Shown here: piece by piece, positions 25,316 to 34,432 of the stretch | How positions within the stretch are numbered: the first letter of the stretch is position 1 | How the letters are laid out: the number at the start of each line of letters is the position of its first letter | Notes under the pieces: model-generated | What the model saw: only the letters and a program-made list of their open reading frames with translations | The model's database searches: none | Told to the model about the DNA's origin: nothing | NCBI RefSeq assembly: GCF_003590645.1 | Contig: NZ_CP031834.1 | Coordinates: 992,001-1,056,000, forward strand | Source of the DNA: Mesorhizobium sp. DCY119 | GTDB lineage: Bacteria; Pseudomonadota; Alphaproteobacteria; Rhizobiales; Rhizobiaceae | Direction: 5' to 3' | Length of the DNA stretch: 64,000 nucleotides | Translations under genes and position numbers: made by a program

Positions 25316-25551
25316 GATTGGAGCTCCCTTTCATGGTTTCCTCGATTGCGCGCCACAGACGGTTCCTCCGCAGGTCCCGTACTGTGACGGCACGATGACA
25401 GTCTGCCACCAGATGACCGGGATGTCGAATGTGGCGTGGTAGCATTTCCTGAAAGATTGAAATGTGGTATGGGCTTCGCGCCGGGGGGAATTCCACGTCC
25501 GGCCTTGCCTCTGGGTGCTTTCGGGCACCCGAAATTTTGCAGACGGTGGAC

Positions 25552-25755
25552 ATGTCAGATCAGGAACAGACCGAGATTCGTCTCGAGTTTGCAAAGCTAA
25601 AGCAGGAGCACGCCGATTTCGACGCGGCGATCAACGCGATGATTGCGATGGCTTGTGATCCGCTGCAAATTCAGCGCATGAAAAAGAAGAAGCTGCTGCT
25701 GAAAGACCGGCTGTCGAAGCTGGAAGATAAAATGATTCCGGACATCATCGCCTAG
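25552..25755 (+). CDS. DUF465 (YdcH-like) small protein, 67 aa
   Basis: ATG 25552 encodes MSDQEQTEIRLEFAKLKQEHADFDAAINAMIAMACDPLQIQRMKKKKLLLKDRLSKLEDKMIPDIIA. The order helix, short loop, KKKKLLLKDRLSKLED matches DUF465. It is a diverged paralogue of the gene at 25136 and lies about 115 bp upstream of purE. The frame is open further upstream but without a ribosome binding site. Confidence 0.85.
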   Translation: MSDQEQTEIRLEFAKLKQEHADFDAAINAMIAMACDPLQIQRMKKKKLLLKDRLSKLEDKMIPDIIA

Positions 25756-25869
25756 CGGCAGCGCAGCCGCTTCTCGTCGCAAGACTTCTTGCGGGACGCC
25801 GTTCATTTCGCTAATCGGCTGGCAGCAATTTCTATCGTGCCTGTTTCCAGCAAAGCAGAGGCCAGAGAT

Positions 25870-26367
25870 TTGAGCACAGCGCGCGCCGACGTCGCCATCA
25901 TCATGGGAAGCCAGTCCGACTGGGCGACAATGCGTCACGCCGCCGAGACGCTGGAAGCGCTCGGCATTGCGCATGACACGCGCATCGTGTCGGCGCATCG
26001 CACGCCGCAGCGGCTCTACGATTTCGCCAAGGGGGCTAAGGCCGAAGGGTTCAAGATCGTGATTGCAGGCGCTGGGGGTGCCGCGCATCTTCCCGGCATG
26101 ACCGCGGCTTTGACATCGCTGCCGGTGTTCGGCGTGCCGGTCGAATCGAAGGCTCTTTCAGGACAGGATTCGCTTCTGTCGATCGTGCAGATGCCGGCTG
26201 GCATACCGGTCGGAACCTTGGCCATCGGCAAGTCCGGCGCAGTCAATGCGGCCCTGCTGGCTGCTGCCGTGCTCGCACTTTTTGATGAAAAGCTCGCAGA
26301 GCGCCTGGATGCCTGGCGTGCCGAGCAGACCGCCAAGGTCGCGGACCATCCCATGGATGACGCATGA
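25870..26367 (+). CDS. purE: N5-carboxyaminoimidazole ribonucleotide mutase
   Basis: PurE catalyses the N5-CAIR to CAIR step of purine synthesis. The protein shows the N-terminal [14 protein letters not shown] (substrate phosphate loop with Ser and Asp), [11 protein letters not shown] and [13 protein letters not shown] propose the TTG at 25870, giving 165 residues, which is the family length; the frame is open to 25789, but the extra residues look unlike PurE. It overlaps purK by four bases (ATGA), so the two are coupled. Confidence 0.9.
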   Translation: MSTARADVAIIMGSQSDWATMRHAAETLEALGIAHDTRIVSAHRTPQRLYDFAKGAKAEGFKIVIAGAGGAAHLPGMTAALTSLPVFGVPVESKALSGQDSLLSIVQMPAGIPVGTLAIGKSGAVNAALLAAAVLALFDEKLAERLDAWRAEQTAKVADHPMDDA

Positions 26368-27440
26368 GCGGACCTCTCCCCGCCGGCTCGACGATCGGCA
26401 TCATCGGCGGCGGCCAGCTCGGTCGCATGCTGGCGATGGCTGCCGCCCGCCTCGGCTATCGCACGGTGATCCTTGAGCCGCAGGCCGATTGTCCGGCATC
26501 GCAGGTGGCCAACAGCCAGATCGTTGCTGCCTATGACGATAGTGCCGCCCTTGCCGAACTTGCACGCGCAAGTGCGGTCGTGACCTATGAGTTCGAAAAC
26601 GTGCCGGTGTCCGCCGCCGAGCTTCTTGCGCGTTCGGTGCCGGTCTATCCGCCGGCCCGCGCCCTCGAGGTCTCGCAGGACCGTGTGGTGGAAAAAAGCT
26701 TTCTCAACGGCATCGGCATTCCAACCGCCGATTTTCGCGCCGTCGACAGTGACGAAGACCTTGGCGCGGCGCTCGAAGCCTTCGGCGGTGCCGGCGTGCT
26801 GAAGACCCGCCGCATGGGTTATGACGGCAAGGGCCAGCGCCTGTTCCGCAACACCCCGCCGGATGGCGCCGACGGCGCTTATACCGCCATGGGCGGCGTG
26901 CCGCTGGTCCTGGAAGCCTTCGTGAGTTTCGACCGCGAGATTTCCGTTATCGCCGCGCGCGGCCGTGACGGGGCGCTTTCGGCCTATGACCCCGCCGAGA
27001 ACGTCCACAGCAGCGGCATCCTGCACAGCTCGACCGTGCCGGCGACGATCTCTTCGCAGACCGCCCGGAGTGCCACCGAAGCCGCTTTCGCCATTCTTGA
27101 GGCGCTCGACTATGTCGGGGTCATCGGCGTCGAATTCTTCGTGCTTCCCAATGGCTCGCTGCTCGTCAACGAGATCGCGCCGCGCGTCCACAATTCGGGC
27201 CACTGGACGGAAGCTGCCTGCGCCAACTCGCAGTTCGAGCAGCATATCCGTGCGATCGCCGGGCTGCCGCTCGGCGCGGCCGCGCGACATTCGGATTGCG
27301 TGATGGAAAATCTCATCGGCGACGAGGTCGAGCGCGCTGAGAGCCTGCTCGCCGAGCCGGAAGTGGTTCTGCATCTCTACGGCAAGGCGGAAGCCCGCCC
27401 TGGCCGGAAGATGGGTCATTTCACCCGGCTGAAGCGCTAA
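26364..27440 (+). CDS. purK: N5-carboxyaminoimidazole ribonucleotide synthase
   Basis: A 358-residue ATP-grasp enzyme that carboxylates AIR with bicarbonate and ATP, feeding PurE. Motifs include [15 protein letters not shown] at the N-terminus, the ATP-grasp [12 protein letters not shown] and the metal-binding [14 protein letters not shown]. The start ATG overlaps the purE stop. A terminator lies about 70 bp downstream. Confidence 0.93.
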   Translation: MSGPLPAGSTIGIIGGGQLGRMLAMAAARLGYRTVILEPQADCPASQVANSQIVAAYDDSAALAELARASAVVTYEFENVPVSAAELLARSVPVYPPARALEVSQDRVVEKSFLNGIGIPTADFRAVDSDEDLGAALEAFGGAGVLKTRRMGYDGKGQRLFRNTPPDGADGAYTAMGGVPLVLEAFVSFDREISVIAARGRDGALSAYDPAENVHSSGILHSSTVPATISSQTARSATEAAFAILEALDYVGVIGVEFFVLPNGSLLVNEIAPRVHNSGHWTEAACANSQFEQHIRAIAGLPLGAAARHSDCVMENLIGDEVERAESLLAEPEVVLHLYGKAEARPGRKMGHFTRLKR

Positions 27441-27510
27441 TTTGACGGACAAGTGGCTGCCGGAGGTTGACATCGGCAAACACTCTCGTCTAAGAGCCAG
27501 CTACAAATTT

Positions 27511-27536
27511 GAGGCGCGCTGTTGGCGCGCTTTTTG
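27511..27536 (+). terminator. Terminator after purEK
   Basis: The GC stem GGCGCGC-TGTT-GGCGCGC is followed by TTTTTG and ends the purEK unit. The rpmJ gene starts 36 bp later. Confidence 0.65.
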
Positions 27537-27571
27537 ATTAGGCCTTCGGGCCGCATTCGACAGGCAAGACC

Positions 27572-27697
27572 ATGAAGATCAAGAACTCGCTCAAGGCCCT
27601 GAAAGGCCGCCATCGCGACAACCAGTTGGTTCGCCGCAAGGGCCGCATCTACATCATCAACAAGACTGCCCCGCGCTACAAGGCTCGCCAGGGCTGA
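27572..27697 (+). CDS. rpmJ: Ribosomal protein L36, zinc-free type
   Basis: The 41-residue product [41 protein letters not shown] is L36 of the YkgO (C-) type. It has no cysteines, whereas zinc-binding L36 has three cysteines and a histidine. Zinc-free forms allow ribosome assembly when zinc is scarce. It stands alone after the purEK terminator. It is a short gene but unmistakable. Confidence 0.95.
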   Translation: MKIKNSLKALKGRHRDNQLVRRKGRIYIINKTAPRYKARQG

Positions 27698-27804
27698 GTG
27701 ACCGACCCCGAAAGCAAAGCTTCTCGGGGATGACCGGTTCACGGCCTAGGCCTTCACGCGAAATTCAGTTTGACGTTCCGATGCGAGGGGATAGATTCTC
27801 TCGC

Positions 27805-28395
27805 ATGCGGAACGTTTTTGCGTTTTTTCTCACCTTTGCTTTGGCCGGCGCTTTCGTGCCGGCGGTTTACGCACAGCAGACCGGACCGGCGACAAGCACG
27901 CAGGTGGTCGCCAAGCCCGATCGGCTCGACGCGCTCTTTGGCGACCTGAAGCGCGAGCGCAACGAGCGGGCGGCCCAGCGTATCGCCCAGCGCATCCGCG
28001 AGGAATGGAACAGGTCCGGCAGCGCCTCCATCGACCTGATGATGCAGTGGTCGCAAAAGGCGATGGGAGATCAGAAGTTCGATGTCGCGCTCGATTTCCT
28101 CGATCAGGTCGTGACGCTCGATCCCTCTTACGCCGAGGGCTGGAACCGCCGCGCGACCGTGCATTTCATGATGCAGAACTTCGGCAAGTCGATGTCGGAT
28201 ATCAACCAGACCCTGCGGCTGGAGCCACGCCATTTCGGGGCGCTGGCCGGCATGGCGCAGATCATGAAGGAGAGGGGCAACAAGCAGCTGGCGCTCAATG
28301 CCTGGCAGCGCGTGCTCGATATCTATCCGATGATGCGCAGCGCCCAGAACGAGGTTTCCACGCTTTCGGAAGAGCTAGCCGGTGAAGGCATCTGA
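27805..28395 (+). CDS. Exported TPR-repeat protein
   Basis: A 196-residue protein with a signal peptide (MRNVFAFFLTFALAGAFVPAVYA). The mature part has three or so tetratricopeptide-like repeats: KFDVALDFLDQVVTLDPSYAEGWNRRATVHFMMQNFGKSMSDINQTLRLEPRHFGALAGMAQIMKERGNKQLALNAWQRVLDIYP. TPR proteins serve as interaction scaffolds in the periplasm. ATG 27805 is chosen because it opens on the signal peptide; ATG 27781 is an alternative. It is followed after 70 bp by the alpha/beta hydrolase. Confidence 0.8.
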   Translation: MRNVFAFFLTFALAGAFVPAVYAQQTGPATSTQVVAKPDRLDALFGDLKRERNERAAQRIAQRIREEWNRSGSASIDLMMQWSQKAMGDQKFDVALDFLDQVVTLDPSYAEGWNRRATVHFMMQNFGKSMSDINQTLRLEPRHFGALAGMAQIMKERGNKQLALNAWQRVLDIYPMMRSAQNEVSTLSEELAGEGI

Positions 28396-28465
28396 TGCAT
28401 CGGCCCGCCGGCGATGCTGATTTTATGGTGCCCGTTTTCCACGCCGCCCGTCGACCGTCCCTGAA

Positions 28466-29530
28466 ATGAACCTGCTCTACGCCGCCGCTGCCTTTCTGCT
28501 GGCGCTTCTTTTGGTAATGGTCGGCGTGACGCGCGTGGGCTCGTGGCTGATCGAGCGCCGCAACCCGCCGGTCGGAAGTTTCATCGATATCGATGGCGCG
28601 CGCATCCACTATGTTCACGTCCCGCCGGGTGCGAATGCCGATCTTCCGCCGATCGTGTTCATCCATGGCGCCAGCGCCAATCTGAACGATCAGATGGTGC
28701 CGCTGCGGCCGCTGCTCGAAGGCCGTGCCGAGATGCTATTCTTCGACCGGCCCGGCCATGGCTGGTCAAGCCGAGGGCCGGGAAACAACGAGAACCCTAG
28801 CGCGCAGGCTGCCACGATCGCAAAGCTGATGGACCGGCTCGGCATCAGGCAAGCGATCATCGTCGGCCATTCCTTCGGCGGTGCAGCCACCACGGCACTC
28901 GGCCTCGAACATCCTGAAAAAACGCGCGGCCTGGTATTCCTTTCGGCGGCTACCCATCCGTGGCCGGGCGGGGCGACGTCCTGGTATTACAGCCTGACGT
29001 CGGTTCCGGTGATCGGCCGGCTGTTTGCCGAAACCGTCACCACGCCCGCCGGGTTGATGCAGCTTGATGGTGCCACGACCTGCGTCTTTGCGCCCAACAA
29101 GGTGCCGGACGATTATGCGAAGAGGGCGTCGATCCCGCTGGTGCTGCGTCCGAGCGCCTTCCGCGCCAATGCCATCGATGTCGAGGGCCTCTATCGCTAC
29201 GCCCTGGCGACCGCACCGCTCTATCGCGAGATCAAAGCGCCGACTGTCGTGGTCTCGGGGGACCGCGATACGGTGGTTTACGAGGAAATCCATTCCGTCG
29301 GGCTGGCCCGCGATATTCCGAACTCGGAACTCTTATGGGTCCATAATCTCGGCCACAAGCCGGACTGGATCGCGCCGGACCTTGTCGTCGCGGCTATCGA
29401 AAAACTTGCCGGGAAACCTGTCGATCTGCAGGCCACCGCGCGGACTGTGGAGGCGCGCATCGCCGGTGACGCCTATGGCGCGGGCTGCATCGACGAGACG
29501 GTTATGGACGGTGAACTCGCGCCGGAATGA
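28466..29530 (+). CDS. Alpha/beta-fold hydrolase, membrane-anchored
   Basis: A 354-residue hydrolase with an N-terminal hydrophobic anchor (AAAAFLLALLLVMVGV). The nucleophile elbow is GHSFGG (Ser), the acid is probably in SGDRDTVV, and the histidine is in HNLGHKPDW. An HG oxyanion loop (FIHGASANLND) is visible. It probably hydrolyses an ester, epoxide or similar bond at the membrane face. It is 70 bp from the TPR gene and may be co-transcribed. Confidence 0.85.
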   Translation: MNLLYAAAAFLLALLLVMVGVTRVGSWLIERRNPPVGSFIDIDGARIHYVHVPPGANADLPPIVFIHGASANLNDQMVPLRPLLEGRAEMLFFDRPGHGWSSRGPGNNENPSAQAATIAKLMDRLGIRQAIIVGHSFGGAATTALGLEHPEKTRGLVFLSAATHPWPGGATSWYYSLTSVPVIGRLFAETVTTPAGLMQLDGATTCVFAPNKVPDDYAKRASIPLVLRPSAFRANAIDVEGLYRYALATAPLYREIKAPTVVVSGDRDTVVYEEIHSVGLARDIPNSELLWVHNLGHKPDWIAPDLVVAAIEKLAGKPVDLQATARTVEARIAGDAYGAGCIDETVMDGELAPE

Positions 29531-29591
29531 AAAGCTGGCTGACAACTCGCCCTGCCGATCCGAATGGCCGGCAGGGCGGAGTTAGCGGGCC

Positions 29592-31028
29592 TCAAGCGCC
29601 GCCGCGGCCTTCCGCGCCGATATAGGCGATGCGCAGCATGTTGGTGGCGCCCGGCGTACGCAGCGGCACGCCTGCCGTGATGATGACGCGGTCACCCGGT
29701 CTGCCGAAATTTTCCTCGAAGGCGATGCGGCAGGCGCGATCGACCATGTCGTCGAGGTCGAAGGCATCTTCGGTGACGACGCAATGCGTGCCCCACACCA
29801 GCGAAAGCCGGCGCGCGGTTTCGACGACCGGCGAGAGCGCGATGATCGGCACTTGCGGCCGTTCACGCGCGGCGCGCAGGCCGGTCGTTCCGGAAGCCGT
29901 GTAGGTGATGATTGCCGAAAGCTTCAGCGTTTCCGCGATCTGGCGCGAAGCCAGCGAAATGGCGTCGGCGCCGGTCGCTTCGGGCTCGGAACGCTGCGCA
30001 TTGATGATGCCGGGATAGGTGGGGTCCTGCTCGACCCGCTCGGCGATGCGGTTCATCATCGACACGGCTTCAACCGGATATTCGCCCGCCGCAGATTCGG
30101 CCGACAGCATGATCGCATCTGCGCCTTCGAATACGGCGATCGACACGTCGGAGACTTCGGCGCGAGTTGGCACCGGGGCTGAGATCATCGATTCCAGCAT
30201 CTGCGTGGCGACAACCACGGGCTTGCCGGCGCGGCGCGCGGCGCGCGTGATCTGCTTCTGGATGCCGGGAACGGATTCGAGCGGCATTTCCACGCCGAGG
30301 TCGCCACGCGCCACCATCAGCGCGTCGGAGAGTTCGATGATCTCGGCGAGCCTCGCCACGGCCTGCGGCTTTTCGATCTTCGACATCAGGAGCGCGCGGC
30401 CGCGAGCGATCTTGCGCGCCTCGGCAAGATCCTCGGGCCGCTGGATAAAGGACAGTGCTACCCAGTCGACGCCGGTCGCCAGGACGGCGTCGAGATCGGC
30501 GCGGTCCTTCTCGGTCAGCGCGCCGACCGGCAGTTCGGTGTCGGGCAGGCTGACGCCCTTGCGGTCCGAGATGCCTTTGCCGGCAATCACCGTGCATACG
30601 ATGGATTTTCCATCGCATTTGACTGCCTTCAGTTCCAGCTTGCCGTCGTCGATCAGCAGGCGATGTCCGGGCTGGACCGAGGCAAGGATTTCAGGATGCG
30701 GCAGGTGGACGCGCTTGGCGTCGCCCGGTGCCGGGCTGTCGTCGAGCGTGAATTCCTGGCCGAGCTCAAGCGCTTCCTTGCCGTTGGCGAATTTGCCGAC
30801 GCGCAGCTTCGGGCCCTGCAGGTCGGCCAGAATGCCGATCGGCCGGCCAAGTTCGGTCTCTACCGCGCGAATGCGGCGGACGAGTTCGCGCATGAGCGGG
30901 TGGTCGGTGTGGCTCATATTGATGCGGAAGACATCCGCGCCAGCCTCGAAAAGCTTTCGGATCATCTCCTCGGAAGAGGAGGCCGGTCCGATCGTTGCGA
31001 GGATTTTTACCTTGCGGCTACGTCTCAT
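29592..31028 (-). CDS. pyk: Pyruvate kinase
   Basis: A 478-residue glycolytic enzyme converting PEP and ADP to pyruvate and ATP. The N-terminal KILATIGPASSS, the active-site segment DALMVARGDLGVEMPLESVPGIQKQI and the C-terminal ITYTASGTTGLRAARERP are all present. The DUF1036 gene upstream ends inside the pyk start (31025-31028, ATGA), so the two are coupled. Confidence 0.95.
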   Translation of the reverse strand: MRRSRKVKILATIGPASSSEEMIRKLFEAGADVFRINMSHTDHPLMRELVRRIRAVETELGRPIGILADLQGPKLRVGKFANGKEALELGQEFTLDDSPAPGDAKRVHLPHPEILASVQPGHRLLIDDGKLELKAVKCDGKSIVCTVIAGKGISDRKGVSLPDTELPVGALTEKDRADLDAVLATGVDWVALSFIQRPEDLAEARKIARGRALLMSKIEKPQAVARLAEIIELSDALMVARGDLGVEMPLESVPGIQKQITRAARRAGKPVVVATQMLESMISAPVPTRAEVSDVSIAVFEGADAIMLSAESAAGEYPVEAVSMMNRIAERVEQDPTYPGIINAQRSEPEATGADAISLASRQIAETLKLSAIITYTASGTTGLRAARERPQVPIIALSPVVETARRLSLVWGTHCVVTEDAFDLDDMVDRACRIAFEENFGRPGDRVIITAGVPLRTPGATNMLRIAYIGAEGRGGA

Positions 31029-31513
31029 GGAGAATTCGTTCCCGTGACGGCTGCTGCGCCGCCCGTTGCGGGCTCGTCGGTCAGCTGGACCATCCAGCTT
31101 GCCTGCTCGCCCGTGTCATATTCCTGGAAGCCCGCGCGCTGGAACCCGCGGGCGACGCAATCGGTCACGCCCGCAATCTTGAATTCCTTTTCAGCGACGC
31201 ACATGTTGATCGGACCGTCCCAGCGCCCACCGCGCTCGGCGTCTTCTGCATAAAGATAGTAAAACCGTGATGACAGAGGACCCTCGATCAGGGTCTTGCA
31301 GGTCGAACCTTCGATATGCCACCAGCCTTCGGTGACCCATCCGGCCTTGGCGCGATAGCCGATGCCCACGCCGATCAGGCTCTGCGTGGCGTTGCAGACT
31401 CGGAAATCGGCGTGCGCATCGCTTGCGGTGGCAATTGAAAAAATAGGAATTGCGAGGAAAAGAAGCAGCGCCGTCCATGCAGAACGCATGCGCGATGCCC
31501 CGGCGAAATCCAT
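31025..31513 (-). CDS. DUF1036-family exported protein
   Basis: A 162-residue protein with a signal peptide (LLLFLAIPIFSIATASDAHA). The mature domain is DUF1036: DFRVCNATQSLIGVGIGYRAKAGWVTEGWWHIEGSTCKTLIEGPL...YYLYAEDAE. The family is exported and of unknown function. ATG 31513 follows AGAGGGGTTCGAGG; the frame runs further upstream without support. It is directly coupled to pyk. Confidence 0.85.
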   Translation of the reverse strand: MDFAGASRMRSAWTALLLFLAIPIFSIATASDAHADFRVCNATQSLIGVGIGYRAKAGWVTEGWWHIEGSTCKTLIEGPLSSRFYYLYAEDAERGGRWDGPINMCVAEKEFKIAGVTDCVARGFQRAGFQEYDTGEQASWMVQLTDEPATGGAAAVTGTNSP

Positions 31514-31758
31514 CCTCGAACCCCTCTTGTCTGCTGTCAGCATTGTCGGATGCCCCTTTTCGGAAAAGTCCGTGCGCATGTCAACGCGCCCAAGCACGTC
31601 AATCCAATCGATTTAAGTGGCTTCATGTCGCATCCTTGATCGCTCTCGCATGATTTCTGCCAGAACATTGACCAAACAACGACATTGCACCCAGCCTAAC
31701 TTCATGAAATGACGGGCCTATCCCCATCAACACCGGCAGACGGGACGTTTGCAAGCCC

Positions 31759-32556
31759 ATGACGCGATCCGCAGTTTTTGCCCCCTATGAAATCATCGAG
31801 GGAGACCGCAAACGCGGCGTCGTCCTGCTTGGCGACCATGCAAAACGTGCTTTGCCCGACGAATATGGCGATCTTGGCCTGCCGCCTGCCGAATTCCAGC
31901 GTCATATCGCCTATGACATCGGCGTCGAGCAGGTCACGCGCAAGCTGGCGGCCCTTCTCAGCGCGCCGGCGGTGCTGGCAAACTTCTCGCGTCTGCTGAT
32001 CGATCCCAATCGCGGCGAGGACGACCCGACACTGATTCGCCAGCTCTATGACGGCACCGTCGTGCCCGGAAACTATCCGATGACGCCGGAGGAGCGGGAA
32101 CGCCGGCTCGATAATTATTATCGGCCCTATCATGACGCGGTCGGCGCCATGGTTTCCTCCGTCGCGCGGGAATCCGGCAAAGCGCCCTTCCTGTTTTCGG
32201 TGCATTCCTTCACGCCGGTAATGCAGGGCTATGTCCGGCCCTGGCATATCGGCCTCTTGTGGGACAGCGACGACCGGGCCATTCGTCCGTTGATCGAGCT
32301 TCTTGCCGAGGACGGCACCCTGACTGTCGGCGACAATGAGCCTTATGACGGCGCGCTCCGCGGCGATACCATGTTCAAGCATGCCATCGTCAACGGCTAT
32401 GCCCATGCGCTGATCGAGATCCGCCAGGACCTGATCGCGGACGATGCCACCGCCGAAGATTGGGCAATCCGGCTCGCGCCGATCGTTGACGCGGTCAATG
32501 CGCGCGCCGATATACATGAGGTCAAGCTATTCGGCTCGCGCACGGGGCCAGTATGA
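31759..32556 (+). CDS. N-formylglutamate amidohydrolase-like protein
   Basis: A 265-residue member of the N-formylglutamate amidohydrolase family (HutG-like), which deformylates N-formylglutamate in histidine degradation. Motifs include LLGDHAKRALPDEYG, RHIAYDIGVEQVTRKLA, FSRLLIDPNRGEDDP, LFSVHSFTPVMQG and VGDNEPYDG. No other hut genes are seen, so it may act on related amides. It overlaps the next frame by four bases but is better read as adjacent. Confidence 0.88.
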   Translation: MTRSAVFAPYEIIEGDRKRGVVLLGDHAKRALPDEYGDLGLPPAEFQRHIAYDIGVEQVTRKLAALLSAPAVLANFSRLLIDPNRGEDDPTLIRQLYDGTVVPGNYPMTPEERERRLDNYYRPYHDAVGAMVSSVARESGKAPFLFSVHSFTPVMQGYVRPWHIGLLWDSDDRAIRPLIELLAEDGTLTVGDNEPYDGALRGDTMFKHAIVNGYAHALIEIRQDLIADDATAEDWAIRLAPIVDAVNARADIHEVKLFGSRTGPV

Positions 32557-32567
32557 AGGAGCCTTCC

Positions 32568-32876
32568 ATGACCGATCTCAGCGAAGACCAGAAACGCGAT
32601 TTCGAAGCCGCCGCCTTTCGCCGGTTGGTTGAGCATCTGCGCGAGCGCGGCGACGTCCAGAACATCGACCTGATGAACCTGGCCGGCTTCTGCCGCAACT
32701 GCCTGTCCAACTGGTATCGCGAGGCGGCCGAGGCGGAAGGGGTAGCCCTCTCCAAGGACGCATCGCGCGAAATCGTCTATGGCATGCCCTATGCCGAATG
32801 GCAGGCGCTGCACCAGACCGAAGCGTCGGAAGCCAAGAAGGCCGAATTCGAAGCGCGCCGGCCGAAAGACCACTAG
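32568..32876 (+). CDS. DUF1244-family protein
   Basis: A 102-residue DUF1244 protein: DLSEDQKRDFEAAAFRRLVEHLRERGDVQNIDLMNLAGFCRNCLSNWYREAAEAEG. It is conserved in proteobacteria and of unknown function. The NLAGFCRNCLSNW block with paired cysteines is characteristic. ATG 32568 has AAGGAG at six bases; ATG 32553 overlaps the upstream stop. It is followed by a short hairpin at 32882-32903 (CGTGCGTCC-ATTC-GGACGCACG) that could act as a terminator. Confidence 0.85.
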   Translation: MTDLSEDQKRDFEAAAFRRLVEHLRERGDVQNIDLMNLAGFCRNCLSNWYREAAEAEGVALSKDASREIVYGMPYAEWQALHQTEASEAKKAEFEARRPKDH

Positions 32877-32928
32877 ATCGCCGTGCGTCCATTCGGACGC
32901 ACGAAGGACGATCCAGCACTTGTAGTGA

Positions 32929-32974
32929 GCATCGGAATATTCCGAAAACCGGATTCCGCTTTTCGGTCCGATGC
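32929..32974. repeat. Short palindromic repeat
   Basis: The outer arms GCATCGGA / TCCGATGC enclose an inner pair CCGAAAA / TTTTCGG. It lies in the 228-bp gap between DUF1244 and gapR. It looks like one of the dispersed 40-50-bp repeats of this lineage. Confidence 0.65.
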
Positions 32975-33104
32975 TGTGACGTTCAACTTTGGCAACAGCG
33001 ACGATACGCTGCTTTTTCCGCCCTTGACCCCTCAGGCTGGGTAAGGCAATCGAACGCGACCCATCCGCGGCCCGAGTCGCCGCCTTTCATTCGGAGCAGG
33101 AAAA

Positions 33105-33365
33105 ATGGCCGACGACATCACCGAAACCAGCCAGACCGTTGCCGCAGGCCAGTTGCGCGCCTTCATCGAGCGCGTCGAGCGTCTCGAGGAAGAGAAACAG
33201 ACCATCGCCGACGACATCAAGGACGTCTTTGCCGAAATGAAGGGCACCGGTTTCGACACCAAGGCCGTGCGCACCATCATCCGCCTGCGCAAGAAGGACC
33301 AGGCCGAGCGGCAGGAAGAGGAAGCGATCCTCGATCTCTACAAGGCCGCCCTCGGCATGGAGTGA
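33105..33365 (+). CDS. gapR: DUF2312 / GapR-type nucleoid-associated protein
   Basis: An 86-residue GapR homologue: [74 protein letters not shown]. GapR forms a clamp on overtwisted DNA ahead of replication and transcription. The N-terminal coiled coil and the basic middle ([10 protein letters not shown]) are as expected. It has an AGGAAAA ribosome binding site. Confidence 0.93.
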   Translation: MADDITETSQTVAAGQLRAFIERVERLEEEKQTIADDIKDVFAEMKGTGFDTKAVRTIIRLRKKDQAERQEEEAILDLYKAALGME

Positions 33366-33402
33366 GCCATATCGCCGCCCGGCTCAGCGGTGAAACGCAG
33401 CC

Positions 33403-33496
33403 GGGAGCGGGACGATGGATGAATTTGACTTCAGCCGCCTCCGGGCGGCTGAATTTCGACATCGGGTCCGGATGCGGAACCCGCTTGATAAAACTT
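33403..33496 (+). pseudogene. Duplicated start of the 34433 gene (27-codon remnant)
   Basis: ATG 33415 reads MDEFDFSRLRAAEFRHR and then ends after 27 codons. Its bases, including the upstream GGGAGCGG, match the start of the gene at 34433 (MEEFDFGPRRAAEFRHR) over about 65 bp. The core CAGCCGCC-TCC-GGGCGGCTG is a hairpin, so this may be a dispersed palindrome instead of a broken gene. It lies between gapR and the L,D-transpeptidase. Confidence 0.5.
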
Positions 33497-33564
33497 GAGG
33501 GCGCTCGAGCGGGAAATTGTGAAACCCGGCTTTGCTTCCATCCTGAACATGGGTAGAAAGTTGC

Positions 33565-34320
33565 ATGCCGAAATTCAACCGCCGCAAGATACTGGTAATG
33601 GCTGCGACGAGCGCCGCGTCGACCGCGCTGGCCGCTTGCACGAGTGGTCCTCCACGCCAGGCGGGATCGTTCGTCCAAACCGCAGAACCCGCGCCGCTGC
33701 CACAGCCCGTCGTCAGTCCCAGCTTCGGCGATCCTCGCATGATGTATGCCGCCATGTCCGACGACGGTCATGACATTCCTGCCGTGCCTTTCGAAAAGAT
33801 TAACCCGAAGTTCTATCGACAGGTCGTGCCGGACCCGACCGGAGAGCAGCCGGGAACCGTGGTCGTCGACACGGCAAACCATTTCCTCTTTCTCGTCGGC
33901 AACATGGGGCAAGCAATCCGATATGGTGTTGGTCTTGGCCGCCAGGGTTTTGAGTGGTCGGGCCAGGGGGTGATCCAGTGGAAGCAGAAATGGCCACGCT
34001 GGTTCCCGCCCAACGAAATGATCGATCGCCAACCCGAGCTGGAAAAATATCGAGCCCGGCAGATACCGCGGACTAACGATTGGGAGGGCGGCATGGAGGG
34101 CGGTGTCAGCAATCCGCTCGGCGCCCGCGCGCTCTACATCTTCCAGGACGGCAAGGATACGCTCTATCGCCTCCACGGCTCTCCGGAATGGTCGTCGATC
34201 GGCAAGTCGGTCTCGTCGGGATGCGTACGGCTTATGCACCAGGACATCATCGATCTTTATGACCGGGTTCCCGATGGCACGCCTATTGTTGTCACCGGCG
34301 GGTTGTCGTCGGCAGTCTAG
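33565..34320 (+). CDS. L,D-transpeptidase (YkuD), lipoprotein-like
   Basis: A 251-residue peptidoglycan cross-linking or anchoring enzyme. The signal (ILVMAATSAASTALAACTSG) has a lipobox LAAC. The YkuD motif is HGSPEWSSIGKSVSSGCVRLMHQDI, with the catalytic cysteine in SSGCVR and histidine upstream. The N-terminal PFEKINPKFYRQVV...PGTVVVDTANHFLFLV is typical. It acts in the periplasm on meso-DAP-containing stem peptides. Confidence 0.9.
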   Translation: MPKFNRRKILVMAATSAASTALAACTSGPPRQAGSFVQTAEPAPLPQPVVSPSFGDPRMMYAAMSDDGHDIPAVPFEKINPKFYRQVVPDPTGEQPGTVVVDTANHFLFLVGNMGQAIRYGVGLGRQGFEWSGQGVIQWKQKWPRWFPPNEMIDRQPELEKYRARQIPRTNDWEGGMEGGVSNPLGARALYIFQDGKDTLYRLHGSPEWSSIGKSVSSGCVRLMHQDIIDLYDRVPDGTPIVVTGGLSSAV

Positions 34321-34432
34321 AACGGTCAGTTCTTAACAGAACGCCAAACCGCTCTAACTGTCCTTGATCCTGTGCTTCGATCGGGCCAGCGCGCCACACC
34401 TGGCCTTGCAGGCGTTGAGGGAGCGGCGAGCG

